A DNA stretch of 64,000 bases from Girardinichthys multiradiatus. Taxonomy: Eukaryota; Chordata; Actinopteri; Cyprinodontiformes; Goodeidae. The translations under genes were made by a program, and so were the position numbers. The notes under the pieces are model-generated. The model saw only the letters and a program-made list of their open reading frames with translations, was not told the origin of the DNA and made no database searches. Positions 50,131 to 60,135 of the stretch are shown one piece after another. The DNA lies in NCBI RefSeq assembly GCF_021462225.1, contig NC_061805.1, positions 26,491,958-26,555,957 of the forward strand. The letters are read 5' to 3'. Numbering within the stretch: position 1 is the stretch's first letter; each line of letters opens with the position of its first letter.

Positions 50131-51999
50131 AGTAGCCTTTGTTTACAATGTTCAAACAGAACATGGAAACAAAGATGGGGGGGGATTCATGTAGCAAATG
50201 TTTCAAGGTTGGGAATCAAACCTCAGACGACAGTGTCGAGGACTTACCGCCTCCGGTCTACCACTATTTTTCTGAGAATTTAGATTTTTACTATAATCTA
50301 CATTACTTTGAGATTTCAGAAAACCTAATTTTTCTAAATCCAACTTACCAGGACATAGATAGGTTGAAACCTCAAAAGGATGACACAGAACACCTATACT
50401 GTACTCTGCTCAGCCTTTCTGTTATCCACCGAGCCTTTCTTTTACTTGCTTTCTCACACCCTGAATGGACTACAGACGTTTCTTGCCATGTCAGAGAAAG
50501 TACAATTTACTGTACTTCCCCTGATTTAATTTTTAAACACCTAATATAGCTAACTTTGAATCATATTCCCTCCGCAACAGCTTCCACTTCGAATGGATGG
50601 ATGCATGGGTAGCTTGATCACAGTATGAATACTACTTCTTCCTGACTGTTGAAATCATGATAAAGAACCTTTTACCATTGTTAGTTGGTGTATGTTTGTT
50701 GCAAAACTTTCAACATTTGGAATCGGTTGGTTTTTAGGTATATTGTATTATAGCCCTGGTTGATTGTCTGCATTGTCCACTGAATTATTCAGCCTTGCGT
50801 TTACATCACACAACTCTTTATGATCTTCTATGGAAGAATGAATGCTTGTATTTTCACTTTAATTGCTAAAAATCAAGCTTTGGTGACAAAGCAAAATTAA
50901 ATTAAATAAAAAAATCTAATTAGGTGATAAATCCCACGTAAAGATACTCATGTTGGCAGAATTATACATAACTAAATGCCAACCATTGCCATCAGTTATG
51001 CCAGATCTTCTGTGGTTTAGAGTATACGTCCCAAAAGAAGCACAAGGTCATCTTCAATTTGCATGTTGCATAGTTCTTAGTCCTTGAGAAATGTGTGTGT
51101 GTGTGTGTGTGTGTGTTGTGGGTGAATACCTCATCTGACAGTGCATGCACAATTTATTTTGCATCGCTAATCTTGAGGTTCAGTGTGAGAAATACAATTT
51201 AACATTATGCATAAAATGATGGACAAAAAAACTTTTTTCTGCATTCTGAATTTATCATTCATATATTAGCATGTGTTTTTAGCATATACACATAGATGTT
51301 TTGACTGGAACGTGATAAGTGGCTCTGTGTCCCCATATACTTAGTATAACTCTAACCAGTGTCAGTTTATGTCCCACAGACTGCCTAAAAACACCAAATG
51401 ATTGAAGCTTTCCCCCATCACAGACTGTGACTCTTGACAGTACACCATACAACTGTCTCAAACACGAAACCCTATCTGTCAATCTTCCAAAATGGAAGAT
51501 TTCTTAACAGGAGAAAAGTGTAGAAATCAGCCCAGCCTGTTAGTCACCATTAGTTAAAATATTGACAGTGGTCTCCTCTCAACAACTCCAGGCCTCAACT
51601 TGTACTACTAATTTGAGGTTTACAGCTAAGTGGCCAATTGACTGCTTAATCATATTTACTTGTAAAAAAAATATCAAGGTATGTCATATTATAGAGTAAT
51701 CATAATCTGCTGTAATTCCCCCAAATGCATTCACATAAGGTCACCTTGCTCATTTAGGGAACATCGAGGTCTAATGGGAATGGTGGCTGAATTTATAAAT
51801 TGAGTGCATATGGCCTACTTAGAGCTGATACGCTGTGGAGGCTTAATGTTTAGATGCAGCACATAAATGTCTACCATTAGCTTGAGAATGGTGCATTCTT
51901 CTCTAGGTTTCACTTTTTTAAAATAAAAAGACATGCCTCGCAAAGCAGACTAAACTGTCTTTTTCCAAAACTAAACCATTAAAAAGGAATTCCTGTCAC
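50131..51999. other. intron; one unexplained 136-codon frame
   Basis: + 50139-50549 is open for 136 codons, starting just after the LTR-like block. It has no domain I recognise. A (GT)n tract lies at 51091. Confidence 0.4.
51091..51116. repeat. (GT)n microsatellite
   Basis: About thirteen GT units. Confidence 0.95.
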
Positions 52000-52943
52000 A
52001 AATAGACATGGACAAGCAAGCTTTTAGCAGGGCAGACACCCTGTCTACGTTTAAGGCTAGGCTTAAAACTTTCCTTTTTGATAAAGCTTATAGTTAGAGT
52101 GGCTTAGGTTATCCTGATCTATCTCTGTGTGTATGCTGCGATAAGCTTAGGCTGCTGGAGGACATAATGACCACTTTCACTCTCTTTGCTATATTCTCAC
52201 ACTACTCTCCAATTTTGCATTATTTGCTTTTGTTTCAGCTTTTAACTATGTTCTCTCTCTTTTCTCTTCCTAGAAGCTACACTTGGCCTGACTCTGTGTC
52301 TACCAGTAACACCTTTCTGGAAAGGGGAATCGTCCAAGCTTCTGCTGGCAACAACTTAATGCTCACCCTCTATCGATGATCCACATAGCCCTGTCTTTCA
52401 GTGTTTAACCCTTTCTCTCTCCTAGACATAGCTACTGACTGAGCTTTTACTGTAACTAATTATATGTGCTCTCTTTCATACAAACTTTAAAACGGGCTCA
52501 GAGTTTATCTGTTCTTTCTTTCTAGATGAAACATCTAAAGGAGCTACATCCATTAACATTTACTTTTTCTTCCCATAGAAAGGACTCCTGGATCAGTGCT
52601 TCTGTGCTCTTTTTGTGTCTCTGCTCTGTTCTCTCTAACCCCCAGTCGGTCATGGCAGATGGCTGCTCACACTGAGCCTGGTTCTGCTGGAGGTTTCTTC
52701 CTGTTAAAAGGGAATTTTTCCTCTCCACTGTCGCTACATGCATGCCCAGTATGAGGGATTGCTGCAAAGTCAGCGCCAGTGACTGTCCACTGTCTCTACA
52801 TGCTCATCCAGGAGGAGTGACTGCTACAAGTCTCTGACTCAATGCAATCTGCTCGGTTTCCTTAGATAGAAAAACTTTTTATCCAATTAGAATAAATAAC
52901 TGAATCTGACTGCACTGTACAATGGTTAGGATTAATTGGAATG
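52000..52943 (+). mobile_element. LINE 3' end with short ORF2 C-terminus
   Basis: 52029-52100 encodes ADTLSTFKARLKTFLFDKAY and a stop, the usual C-terminus of a common fish LINE. A non-coding 3' region with the typical GGTTCTGCTGGAGGTTTCTT (52679) and TCCTGTTAAAAGGG follows. It ends near GGTTAGGATTAATTGG. Confidence 0.78.
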
Positions 52944-52944
52944 T

Positions 52945-53190
52945 ATTTTCTACCGCTTATTCCATAGTGGGTCGCGGGGAAGCTGGTGCCTATCTCCAGC
53001 AGTCTATGGGCAAAAGGCAGGGTACACCCTGGACAGGTCGCCAGTCCATCGCAGGGCAACACACAAATAACAATGCACACACTCAGTCATACACCTAAGG
53101 GCAATTTAGAGAGATCAATTAACCTAACAGGCATGTCTTTGGACTGTGGGAGGAAGCCAGAGTACAGTTTGGAGACCCTAACGTTTTAAG
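52945..53190 (-). repeat. fish SINE-like repeat, copy C (antisense)
   Basis: The reverse complement of TTTTCTACCGCTTATTCCATAGTGGGTCGC to GGACTGTGGGAGGAAGCC (both read across short gaps) matches copies A and B. It is the longest copy in the window, with GGGTACACCCTGGACAGGTC at 53019. It abuts the LINE 3' end directly. Confidence 0.78.
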
Positions 53191-54068
53191 ACCTTAATAC
53201 TTTTTTATAGCAGTGACCACTAGACCATGCCTAGAGTCACGTCTGAGGGATCTTTGACTCCGAAGGGTCAGGTCTATGTTGGCGGAGGAGCTTATGAAAA
53301 TTAAGTGGTTGGTCTGTGCCAAACAAATGTGCATTCCTGAGCTGTGCTGGGGTTTGCATCTTCACAGCAGCACACACTGCAATGTATTCAAACAGATGTT
53401 AAATCTCTGCAGCACTTGGATTTATATTGTGTAAAAACTGAATAAGTTAGGCTGGCTATTTTGAAAATAAAGAGTACCGGAAAACAATGGACATGAACAA
53501 AATAGCATTATTTCAGTTATTCTGTGAAGTGTTGCATAACTTTAACACCTGAGACAGAAGTACAACCAAATCCAGCATGGAATAAAAAAGGGTAAAGGGT
53601 AGGATGAAGAGTCCTGAAGAGTCATAAGACAAAGTATGTACTCTTCCAAACAGTTCACCACCAATCAGCCCAGTTGTGGTTATACCCCCAAAGCACTCAG
53701 CTGAGATAAGCTGACATATCAGTTAAAGTTGGGAAGGTTACAGGAGATCATTAAATGACAACTGTGTCATGATGACAAAACTAACACCACAACTTGCTGA
53801 TACTCTTCACTATGAAGCCAGATGAGAGGCAAGGGTTGGATTTTCCATCACTGTTTTTTAGCTGTTAGAATAGTTTTTCATAGAAGTGTTTTTCAACTAA
53901 GGATTTAAAAGGAAATGATCCCTAACTGATTAGAAATTAGTAGGTTTGGACTATTCTTTCTTTCCCCCATTTTTCTACTATTATATTTTTCTATGCTTTC
54001 AATCCTACCCTACCATTTCTAAAAATCATACTTTAGTTCCTGTGAAATGTGAGCTTAACAGCTCTATA
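53191..54068. other. intron, nothing recognised
   Basis: AT-rich; no frame or repeat identified. Confidence 0.5.
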
Positions 54069-54412
54069 CCATATCTTGCAAAAGTATTTATACCCTTTTA
54101 ACTTTTTCACATTTTGTCACGTTACAGCCGCAAAACAAAAAGTAATGCATAATTGTGAAGTGAAAGCAAGATGGTTTTCAAAAATATTTACAGAAATAAA
54201 GATCTGCATATATTTTATCTACCTTTATTTTGAGATCCCTAAATAAAAGCTAGGGCAGCCTATAGCCACCTGATTTAATCTTAGTATAAATCCAGCTGTT
54301 CTGTGAAGCCTCAGAGGTTTTTAGAGAACATAGATAAACAAACAGCATCATGAGGATTAAGGAAAACAGCAGATAGATAAGGGATGAAGTTGTGAAAGAA
54401 GTTTAAACAAAG
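54069..54412 (+). mobile_element. Tc1-like 5' part, cut by an insertion
   Basis: The terminal repeat is CCATATCTTGCAAAAGTATT after TATA. The leader has AATCTTAGTATAAATCCAGC and GAAGCCTCAGAGG. A transposase start at ATG 54353 (ATGAGGATTAAGGAAAACAG) is broken after three dozen codons. The G/T-rich block begins at about 54413. 56840-56996 may be the continuation. Confidence 0.75.
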
Positions 54413-55650
54413 GAGCGGACCTTTTGGTTGGTGTCTGGGCTGGGGTTGGGAGTCGGGTCTTGGGGGTCGATTAGTGCTAGGGCATTTCATCTCTTGGGAT
54501 TTTCGGGATTTTCCCTGGCTTTGGTGCATGGTCTGTTGGCTGGGGGAGGGGGTTCCGGCTGGGGAGTCTTGGCCGGGCAGTGTGGGGCAGTGATTGGAAT
54601 GTAGTTTTGCTTTGGTGGACGGGCTAGCCAGCCTGCTTGGTGTGGCGGGGTATGCTGTGCGGGAATGTGTACGACCGGCATGCTGGCGTGCTGTGGTGGC
54701 CTTCCTCCGATGCTTCCTTCTGTGGCTCTGGCCCCCGGCCTGGCGCCGGGCTGCGGTCGTGGTTGGAATTGTGGAACACGTCTTGTACCTGCACTGGGGT
54801 GGCTGGCGGGTTGTGCTCTGCCTGAGGTGGTTGGTCGGCGGCGTGGAGGGTGGTGTTGAGCCAGAGCTGGGCCGTGTGTGGAGCTTGCGCTATGTGGATG
54901 GTTCTTCATCGGCCTTTCGGGGGTGGAGCTCATCTGCGGGGGTGTGCCCCTGCAGGGAGGGGATTTATGGCATTTGGGTTTGGGGGCATGTGTTTGATAT
55001 CTGCGTCCTGGTTGGGAGTTTCCCTGTGTGGGAATTCATGTTAGGGTTCAGCGGGAGTGGGGAGCTCATGGAGTTGAGATTGGAATTCATTGGGGGGTTG
55101 GGACAGTTTCATCCACGGATGGTTTTGGTTAGTGGGCTTGTTTGGACCAGGTAGACCGCTCTTTGGTTCGTGCCCCCTCTGGAGTTGTAGTGGGGGGGTC
55201 AGGGTCTGGGCCAGAGTCGTTCAGGTTCAGCTGGTGCCGGCACTAGTCTGGGGCTGTCTGCCTTTCTCCATCCTGGAAGGAAGGGGACTACCTCCTGGGT
55301 CAGGGGACTGGTTGCCCCTCTGGGGTATCTGGACCTGGGAGTATAGAGTATGTATAGGGAGTATTGAGTGTACGACATCCATTGCTGTGTATCTTTAGAT
55401 TGGGTGTGAGTTTTTTAATGTGTAGGCATGAGGTGGCAATGTGTAATTGTGACTTTGTGCACCTGTTTTGGTGTCAGGTTGGGTCTTGGGCTGCTCCCTC
55501 TTCTGGGTCAGCTTTGGCCCCCCATCAAATATGGGGCCTGTTTTGTCCCCACTACTCTCCCTGCTGGTGGCCAAATGAGCCAGAACTGTTCCACCACCTT
55601 TAAAAATTGACAACGTACTTTGAGTTTTAATTTGTTAGTTTAGTTAGGGA
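54413..55650. repeat. G/T-rich repeated block, low complexity, non-coding
   Basis: About 1.2 kb is strongly G/T-biased on the + strand and rich in TGG and GGGG runs. It sits inside a Tc1-like element, which suggests it is or belongs to a mobile element. I recall similar blocks from other fish genomes but cannot name the family. Long open frames exist on both strands (+ 54594-55154, minus 54487-54933), as expected where stop codons are rare in biased sequence; neither shows a known domain. Confidence 0.55.
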
Positions 55651-56039
55651 TTCCTAACTAAAAGAGCAGGAGGTCCACTACCTCCATCATCCAAACACTT
55701 TGGGGTCCAAACATTTTAAATATACTGACAAATATATTTTCTTTCATTTAACATTTTATCAACACCGGAGTTTTTGTTTTTTAACTACTGATCAATTATT
55801 CATATGTCCATGAAATCATCTGCTAAAGATAAAAGTGCAATATAATTTAAGTACCAATATTAAACGCACATTGAATGGCTTTTCTCCATTTATCTTAAAT
55901 GTGCGATTTTTATGGTCCACTTTACGTATTTTCGATAAACCCATCTTTTTTACCCACTCCACCAAGTTATTGTACTCTGAGCAAGCATGAGCTCCTAAGC
56001 TAGTAACTTAACAGCTATTGACAGTAATGTTAATAGCAC

Positions 56040-56395
56040 CACAGTGCACTACACTAACAGCTGGAGGCGGAACTGCAGCCGCCATAGCTCCAGCCGTCAG
56101 TGGGTCAGTGGAAACACAACTGGTACCATACCGAGTAGAGTGAAACTGAGTGGAGCGGAGCTGCGCCGCCTAAAAGGAGCTGGTCGAAAAGGGGCATTAG
56201 CAACCCAGGTTCAAGGACCCTGCATAGCGTCTTCTTTGTCGTTTTCTTTCGGTTGGCATACAACGACGTGCATTACCACCACTAGCTGGCTTGGAGTGTG
56301 GACCAGAATGCCGCTGACACACATAGCTGCCCGTTTCGCCTGTTCAAAAGTCAGACGCGGCAGCTGGCAGGAATAAAATGTCTATATCTACATAG
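56040..56395. repeat. possible nonautonomous DNA-transposon fragment
   Basis: The region contains AGTGGAAACACAACTGGTACC and GTAGAGTGAAACTGAGTGGA, with CpG-rich sequence unlike its surroundings. That style is found in several fish MITEs. Ends and duplications could not be fixed. Confidence 0.35.
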
Positions 56396-56839
56396 TAAAT
56401 GAGAAAATGCTTTGTGGTCTGGACAAAACACCCTCTGGGTCCGGATTTGGATCGGAGTCCAGTGTTTGGGGACCCCTGTACTATAGCACAATAGTTTGCT
56501 TTTATGATTAAATCAAATAAAAGCATGTTTTCTTTCTGTTTTCAGGGTTTATTTTTAAGTTTTACAAGAGACTAAAGGTATTTTCTTGAATTTTACATTT
56601 ATGGAAATTGACCCCAAAAAAAAATCACACTTTGTGACCTAACAAAAAAAAGCAAGAGAGCAAAGCAAAATTGTTCATCACATGACTAATTTAATGCTGT
56701 TGTAGACATTGTAGATAAAAAAATATTTCTGCTCTTTTTCATTTTGGCCAAAGTTATCAAGAGCCAATATGGAGCCTTAAGATATACAGCTGCAGGATGC
56801 AGACCCCTGAGCTGCACTGACAGGCCAAAAAAGAGGGCA

Positions 56840-56996
56840 CTAATGAGAGAAGCCATCAAGAAGCTCATGGTAACTGTCAATGCCAACTTTATTTTGTATG
56901 ACCATTTAAAGTCTGGTGGAGCTACCAAGATCCACTACTCAGGTGGAATAATTTGTGGATAGGACAACATTTAGTACACTCCATAAATCTGGGCCC
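56840..56996 (+). mobile_element. Tc1-like transposase fragment
   Basis: GAGAGAAGCCATCAAGAAGC and, after a 35-bp gap-like stretch, GGAGCTACCAAGATCCACTA and GGATAGGACAACATTTAGTA match the part of Tc1 transposase between the helix-turn-helix and the DDE core. It may continue the Tc1 cut at 54412. Confidence 0.65.
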
Positions 56997-57140
56997 GTAT
57001 TCACAAAGAATCATAAGACTAAAAGTAGCTCCTAGTGACGTCATTCCAAGAAAAATCTTAGAATCTTAGAAGCCCCTAAGGTGAGGAAATGTTAAGAGTA
57101 GTAAGGAGCACTTTTAGTGAGTCTAAGAAAACACTACCGG
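56992..57140. repeat. possible MITE left end
   Basis: GGGCCCGTATTCACAAAGAA begins a block with AAAGTAGCTCCTAGTGACG, similar to ends of common fish MITEs. No right end (CTTTGTGAATACGGGCCC) was found. Confidence 0.35.
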
Positions 57141-57219
57141 CTTGATCGTGCAGGAATCCACCCCCTAAACAGTCTAATAAGTGAACACATACATTTCTAT
57201 AACAATCATACAATTATTA

Positions 57220-57310
57220 ATATAGAGATAAGATTAACTTTATTGTCTCCCTTGGTGGAAATAAAATTGTTTAAGCGGCAGGACATTAAAGGTGCAACTC
57301 CAGTAAGGTA
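57220..57310 (-). repeat. LINE 3'-tail-like fragment
   Basis: GATAAGATTAACTTTATTGTCTCCC and GGTGGAAATAAAATTG match the antisense 3' end type also seen at 16930. Confidence 0.45.
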
Positions 57311-57523
57311 ATATTAGGAAGGATAAATAAATATTAGAAACAATAATAAATACCCATGAATAAAAAGTGGGCAAAATTACAAACACTAAAGTACAGAATG
57401 ATTTGAATATTTACAGACTTTAAAATGTTATAAAAAATAAATTTGGAAAAACTGGGAAAAATTCCAAAATATATATTTATACATTAATACAAACTCTAGA
57501 CAACAGTCCAATAATCTAAGAAC

Positions 57524-57543
57524 TATATATATATATATATATA
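57524..57543. repeat. (TA)n microsatellite
   Basis: About ten TA units. Confidence 0.9.
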
Positions 57544-57936
57544 AAGAAGATGTAAATTAAGTATTTTCTGTATGGTACATGATGATGTCAGTAGCCTAAG
57601 CCTAAATCTACAATGCTCCTGTATTTGGAGAAGTTCGCTGGTGTGCTGCAATCTCCTCTCTAGCTTTTGATTGCAGCAGGTACCAGCGATGCATTGATCT
57701 GCTCGGGAATGCCTGTTCGCCCTGTGATCCCAGGACCAAATCTACTTTTCAACACTCCTCTCTTCTCCACCAGCTGGCTCTGCTCTTCAGTTTTCTCCAC
57801 CTTTTTTTCTCTGTTTTGTTTTGGTCGTTTTACCAAACTAAGCCTCATTATACAAGGAGGTCACAGTAAAATGCAGAATTTTTATAATAATATGAAATAA
57901 ATTAATATGAAAAAGATGCTGTATGAAAACGACCAG

Positions 57937-57951
57937 TGTTAGGACCCCAAT
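57937..57951 (-). repeat. remnant tip of the 3' LTR
   Basis: TGTTAGGACCCCAAT compares with TGTTACAACCCCACT at 61719-61733 (12 of 15 identical). It is preceded by the ACCAG duplication. Nearly the whole 3' LTR is gone. Confidence 0.6.
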
Positions 57952-58683
57952 GGCAGGGTAGCGAATGGAGGCGCACATTAAGGTAAGTAAAAACTGATTA
58001 ACAGATTTGGTTCGTGGTAAAGGACCCACACAATCCATGATGATACGTTCAAATGGTTCTTTCACTGCAGGAATTGGATGGAGTGGAGCATTCGGTATGG
58101 TCTGGTTAGGCTTTCCAGCCATCTGACATATGTGGCAACTGCGGCAGAATTTAACCACATCTGTTTTTAATCCAGACCAGTAAAGGTCTTTTAAAATAAG
58201 TTGGTACGTTTTTGAAACACCCATATGTCCTGACCATTTGCTTTCATGTGCTAATGATAAAATGTTCTGTCGATATCTAGAAGGAACCACATTCTGTAAA
58301 GCTATGTTCCAATCACCACCAGGAAGCAGAACAGGACACAATCTACGCATTAAAATTCCATCATCCAGAAAGAAAGATACACCTTCTTCCTTGGCCGCAT
58401 CAGCACTTACCACACCTTCCAAATAGGGTTTTAACGTTGGATCCGACAGCTGAGAAGTGCGCAGGTGAGCGCGAGTGATTGGCAAAGCACTATTGGGGGT
58501 CAGCAGTACATCCTCACTGGTCAAATCCGGAACTGCAGAAGCCTCTGTAACCAAGTCGGGTTCCCCACCAGCTGAGAAAACTGACATAAACAAACTGTCA
58601 GACAAATCCAAATCATCAATTTTAGCCTTTTTCTTACGTTTTTGTACATGAGAAAGTACACCAGTTGGGTTCACTTTGGGAGA
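57952..58683 (-). pseudogene. Gmr1-like pol: linker and integrase N-terminal part
   Basis: The frame is open on the minus strand from the LINE junction to the deletion, about 245 codons with no stop. The order is an acidic linker with a basic patch (QKRKKKAKI), then the H2C2 zinc-binding domain. Its two His are at codons near 58246 and 58225, in HESKWSGHMG, and its CRSC pair is at 58135-58146. The integrase core begins with its first catalytic Asp at 58033-58035 (IIMDCVGPLP) and breaks off after RYP at about 57955. The second Asp and the Glu are deleted, so it is catalytically dead. The open frame, beside a gag with several stops, probably reflects chance and short length. Confidence 0.85.
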
Positions 58684-58694
58684 TGACTTTTCAG
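58684..58694 (+). repeat. LINE target-site duplication, left copy
   Basis: TGACTTTTCAG compares with TAATTTTTCAG at 59819-59829 (9 of 11). Confidence 0.6.
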
Positions 58695-59818
58695 AATCAG
58701 AATCAGCTTTATTGCCAAGTTCGTACATACAAACAAGGAATTTGCCTCCGTTACACTTTGCTCTTTTGTTCTGTTTTTGCATTACAGAATATACAAATTT
58801 ACAATTTACAATGTACAATATACACATATCTAATAAAAAAGGTGCATTTGCAACATCGGTATGCTTTTGTTCTGTACTCTATTGAATGTTCATCAGAGAA
58901 ACAGCCTGGGGGAAGAAACTGTCTCTGTGGCTGCTGGTTTTAGTGAACAATGCTCTGTAGCGGCGGCCTGAAGGTAAAACTCTGAACAGTTTATGTGCAG
59001 GGTGTGTGGGGTCTGCAGAGATTTTGGCAGCTCTTTTCTTGACCCTAGACCTGTATAAGTCCTGGATGGAGGGAAGGTCAGCTCTGATTATTCTCTCTGC
59101 AGTCCTGATTATTTGTTGCTGTCTGGACCTGTCCTGTTTTGTGGATGAGCCAAACCACACTGAGATGGATGAAGACAGGGCAGTTTGAATGATGGCAGTG
59201 CAGAAGATGACCAACAGCTCCTGTGGAAGGTTGAACTTCTTGAGTTGCCTCAGGAAGTATAGTCCCTGCTGGGCCTTCTTTCGAACAGTGTCTATGTGTG
59301 GAGACCATCTCAGGTCCTCAGAGATGGTGGTTCCTAAGAACCTGAAGTGGTCCACGGCCGATATAGTGTTGTTGAGGATGGTGAGGGGGTGTATGGGGGT
59401 GGTGTTCTCCGAAAGTCCACCACCATTTCCACAGTCTTGAGTGGGTTCAGTTCAAGGTAGTTCTGACCGCACCAGTGTACCAGCCGATCCACCTGCTGTC
59501 TGTATGCAGACTCATCACCATCCTGGATCAGTCCAATGACAGTGGTGTCGTCTGCAAACTTAAGGAGTTTCACGGACGAGTCCGATGAGGTGCAGTCATT
59601 TGTGTACAGAGAGAAGAGGAGTGGGGATAGAACACACCCCTGGGGGGCACCAGTACTTATTGATCCGGATCGGGAGAAGATGCTCCCCAGTCTCACCTGC
59701 TGCTGTCGGTCTGTCAGGAAGCTGTTTATCCACTGACAGGTGGAGGCTGGGACGCTGAGCTGTGTGAGCTTCTGGTGGAGGATGTCTGGTATGAATTTGA
59801 TGTCTGGGAAATGAGTTT
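58695..59818 (-). mobile_element. LINE (L2/CR1-like group), 5'-truncated, inserted in the gypsy pol
   Basis: The minus strand reads STGAPQGCVLSPLLFSLYTN, then LLKFADDTTVIG with the RT active-site FADD at about 59547-59558, HWCGQNYLELNPLKTVEMVV, and, after a frameshift near 59345, FRFLGTTISEDLRWSPHIDT to PTHPAHKLFRVLPSGRRYRA and SFFPQAV. The 3' end carries repeated TTCTGA units (AGAATCAGAATCAGCTTTATTG on +). An 11-bp, slightly decayed duplication flanks it. It is related to the 35072 LINE but better preserved. Confidence 0.88.
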
Positions 59819-59824
59819 TAATTT

Positions 59825-60135
59825 TTCAGGAATAATGACCTTTTTCATCTCCAGTTTCCAAGTGTTTTGGTACATCTAAAACCTCTAATGCAGGAGTTAC
59901 CTTACCACCAGCAATATCATTACCTAACAGTAATGCGACACCTTTGATAGGTAGTGCTGGGCAGACGGCAATAGGAAAAAGTCCTGAGATTATTTTGGAA
60001 TTTAAATGTACCAGATGTACAGGCCGAGGAACATAGCCGATTTCTACGCCCTGTAGAATTGCACTATATCCACATGATGGCTGATCAGAAAACGGTAATG
60101 TCAGCTAAAATAATTGACTGAGAACCTCCAGTATA
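59825..60135 (-). pseudogene. Gmr1-like protease region
   Basis: An aspartic-protease domain follows the zinc knuckle. The active-site motif expected as D-T-G reads Y-T-G (ILRYTGGSQS, Tyr codon 60133-60135). The stretch continues with a stop-ridden frame to the LINE junction, where MKKVIIPEK can be read. The catalytic Asp is lost, so the enzyme would be inactive. Confidence 0.75.

Noticed and set aside
54594..55154. 186-codon + frame (and the 148-codon minus frame at 54487-54933)
   Set aside because: Both arise from G/T-biased sequence where stops are rare; composition is dominated by Gly, Trp, Leu and Val, or Pro, His and Arg, without any domain.
57838..58827. 329-codon minus frame as a host gene
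   Set aside because: It fuses LINE sequence at one end, retroviral-type integrase in the middle and flanking DNA at the other; it is an insertion artefact.
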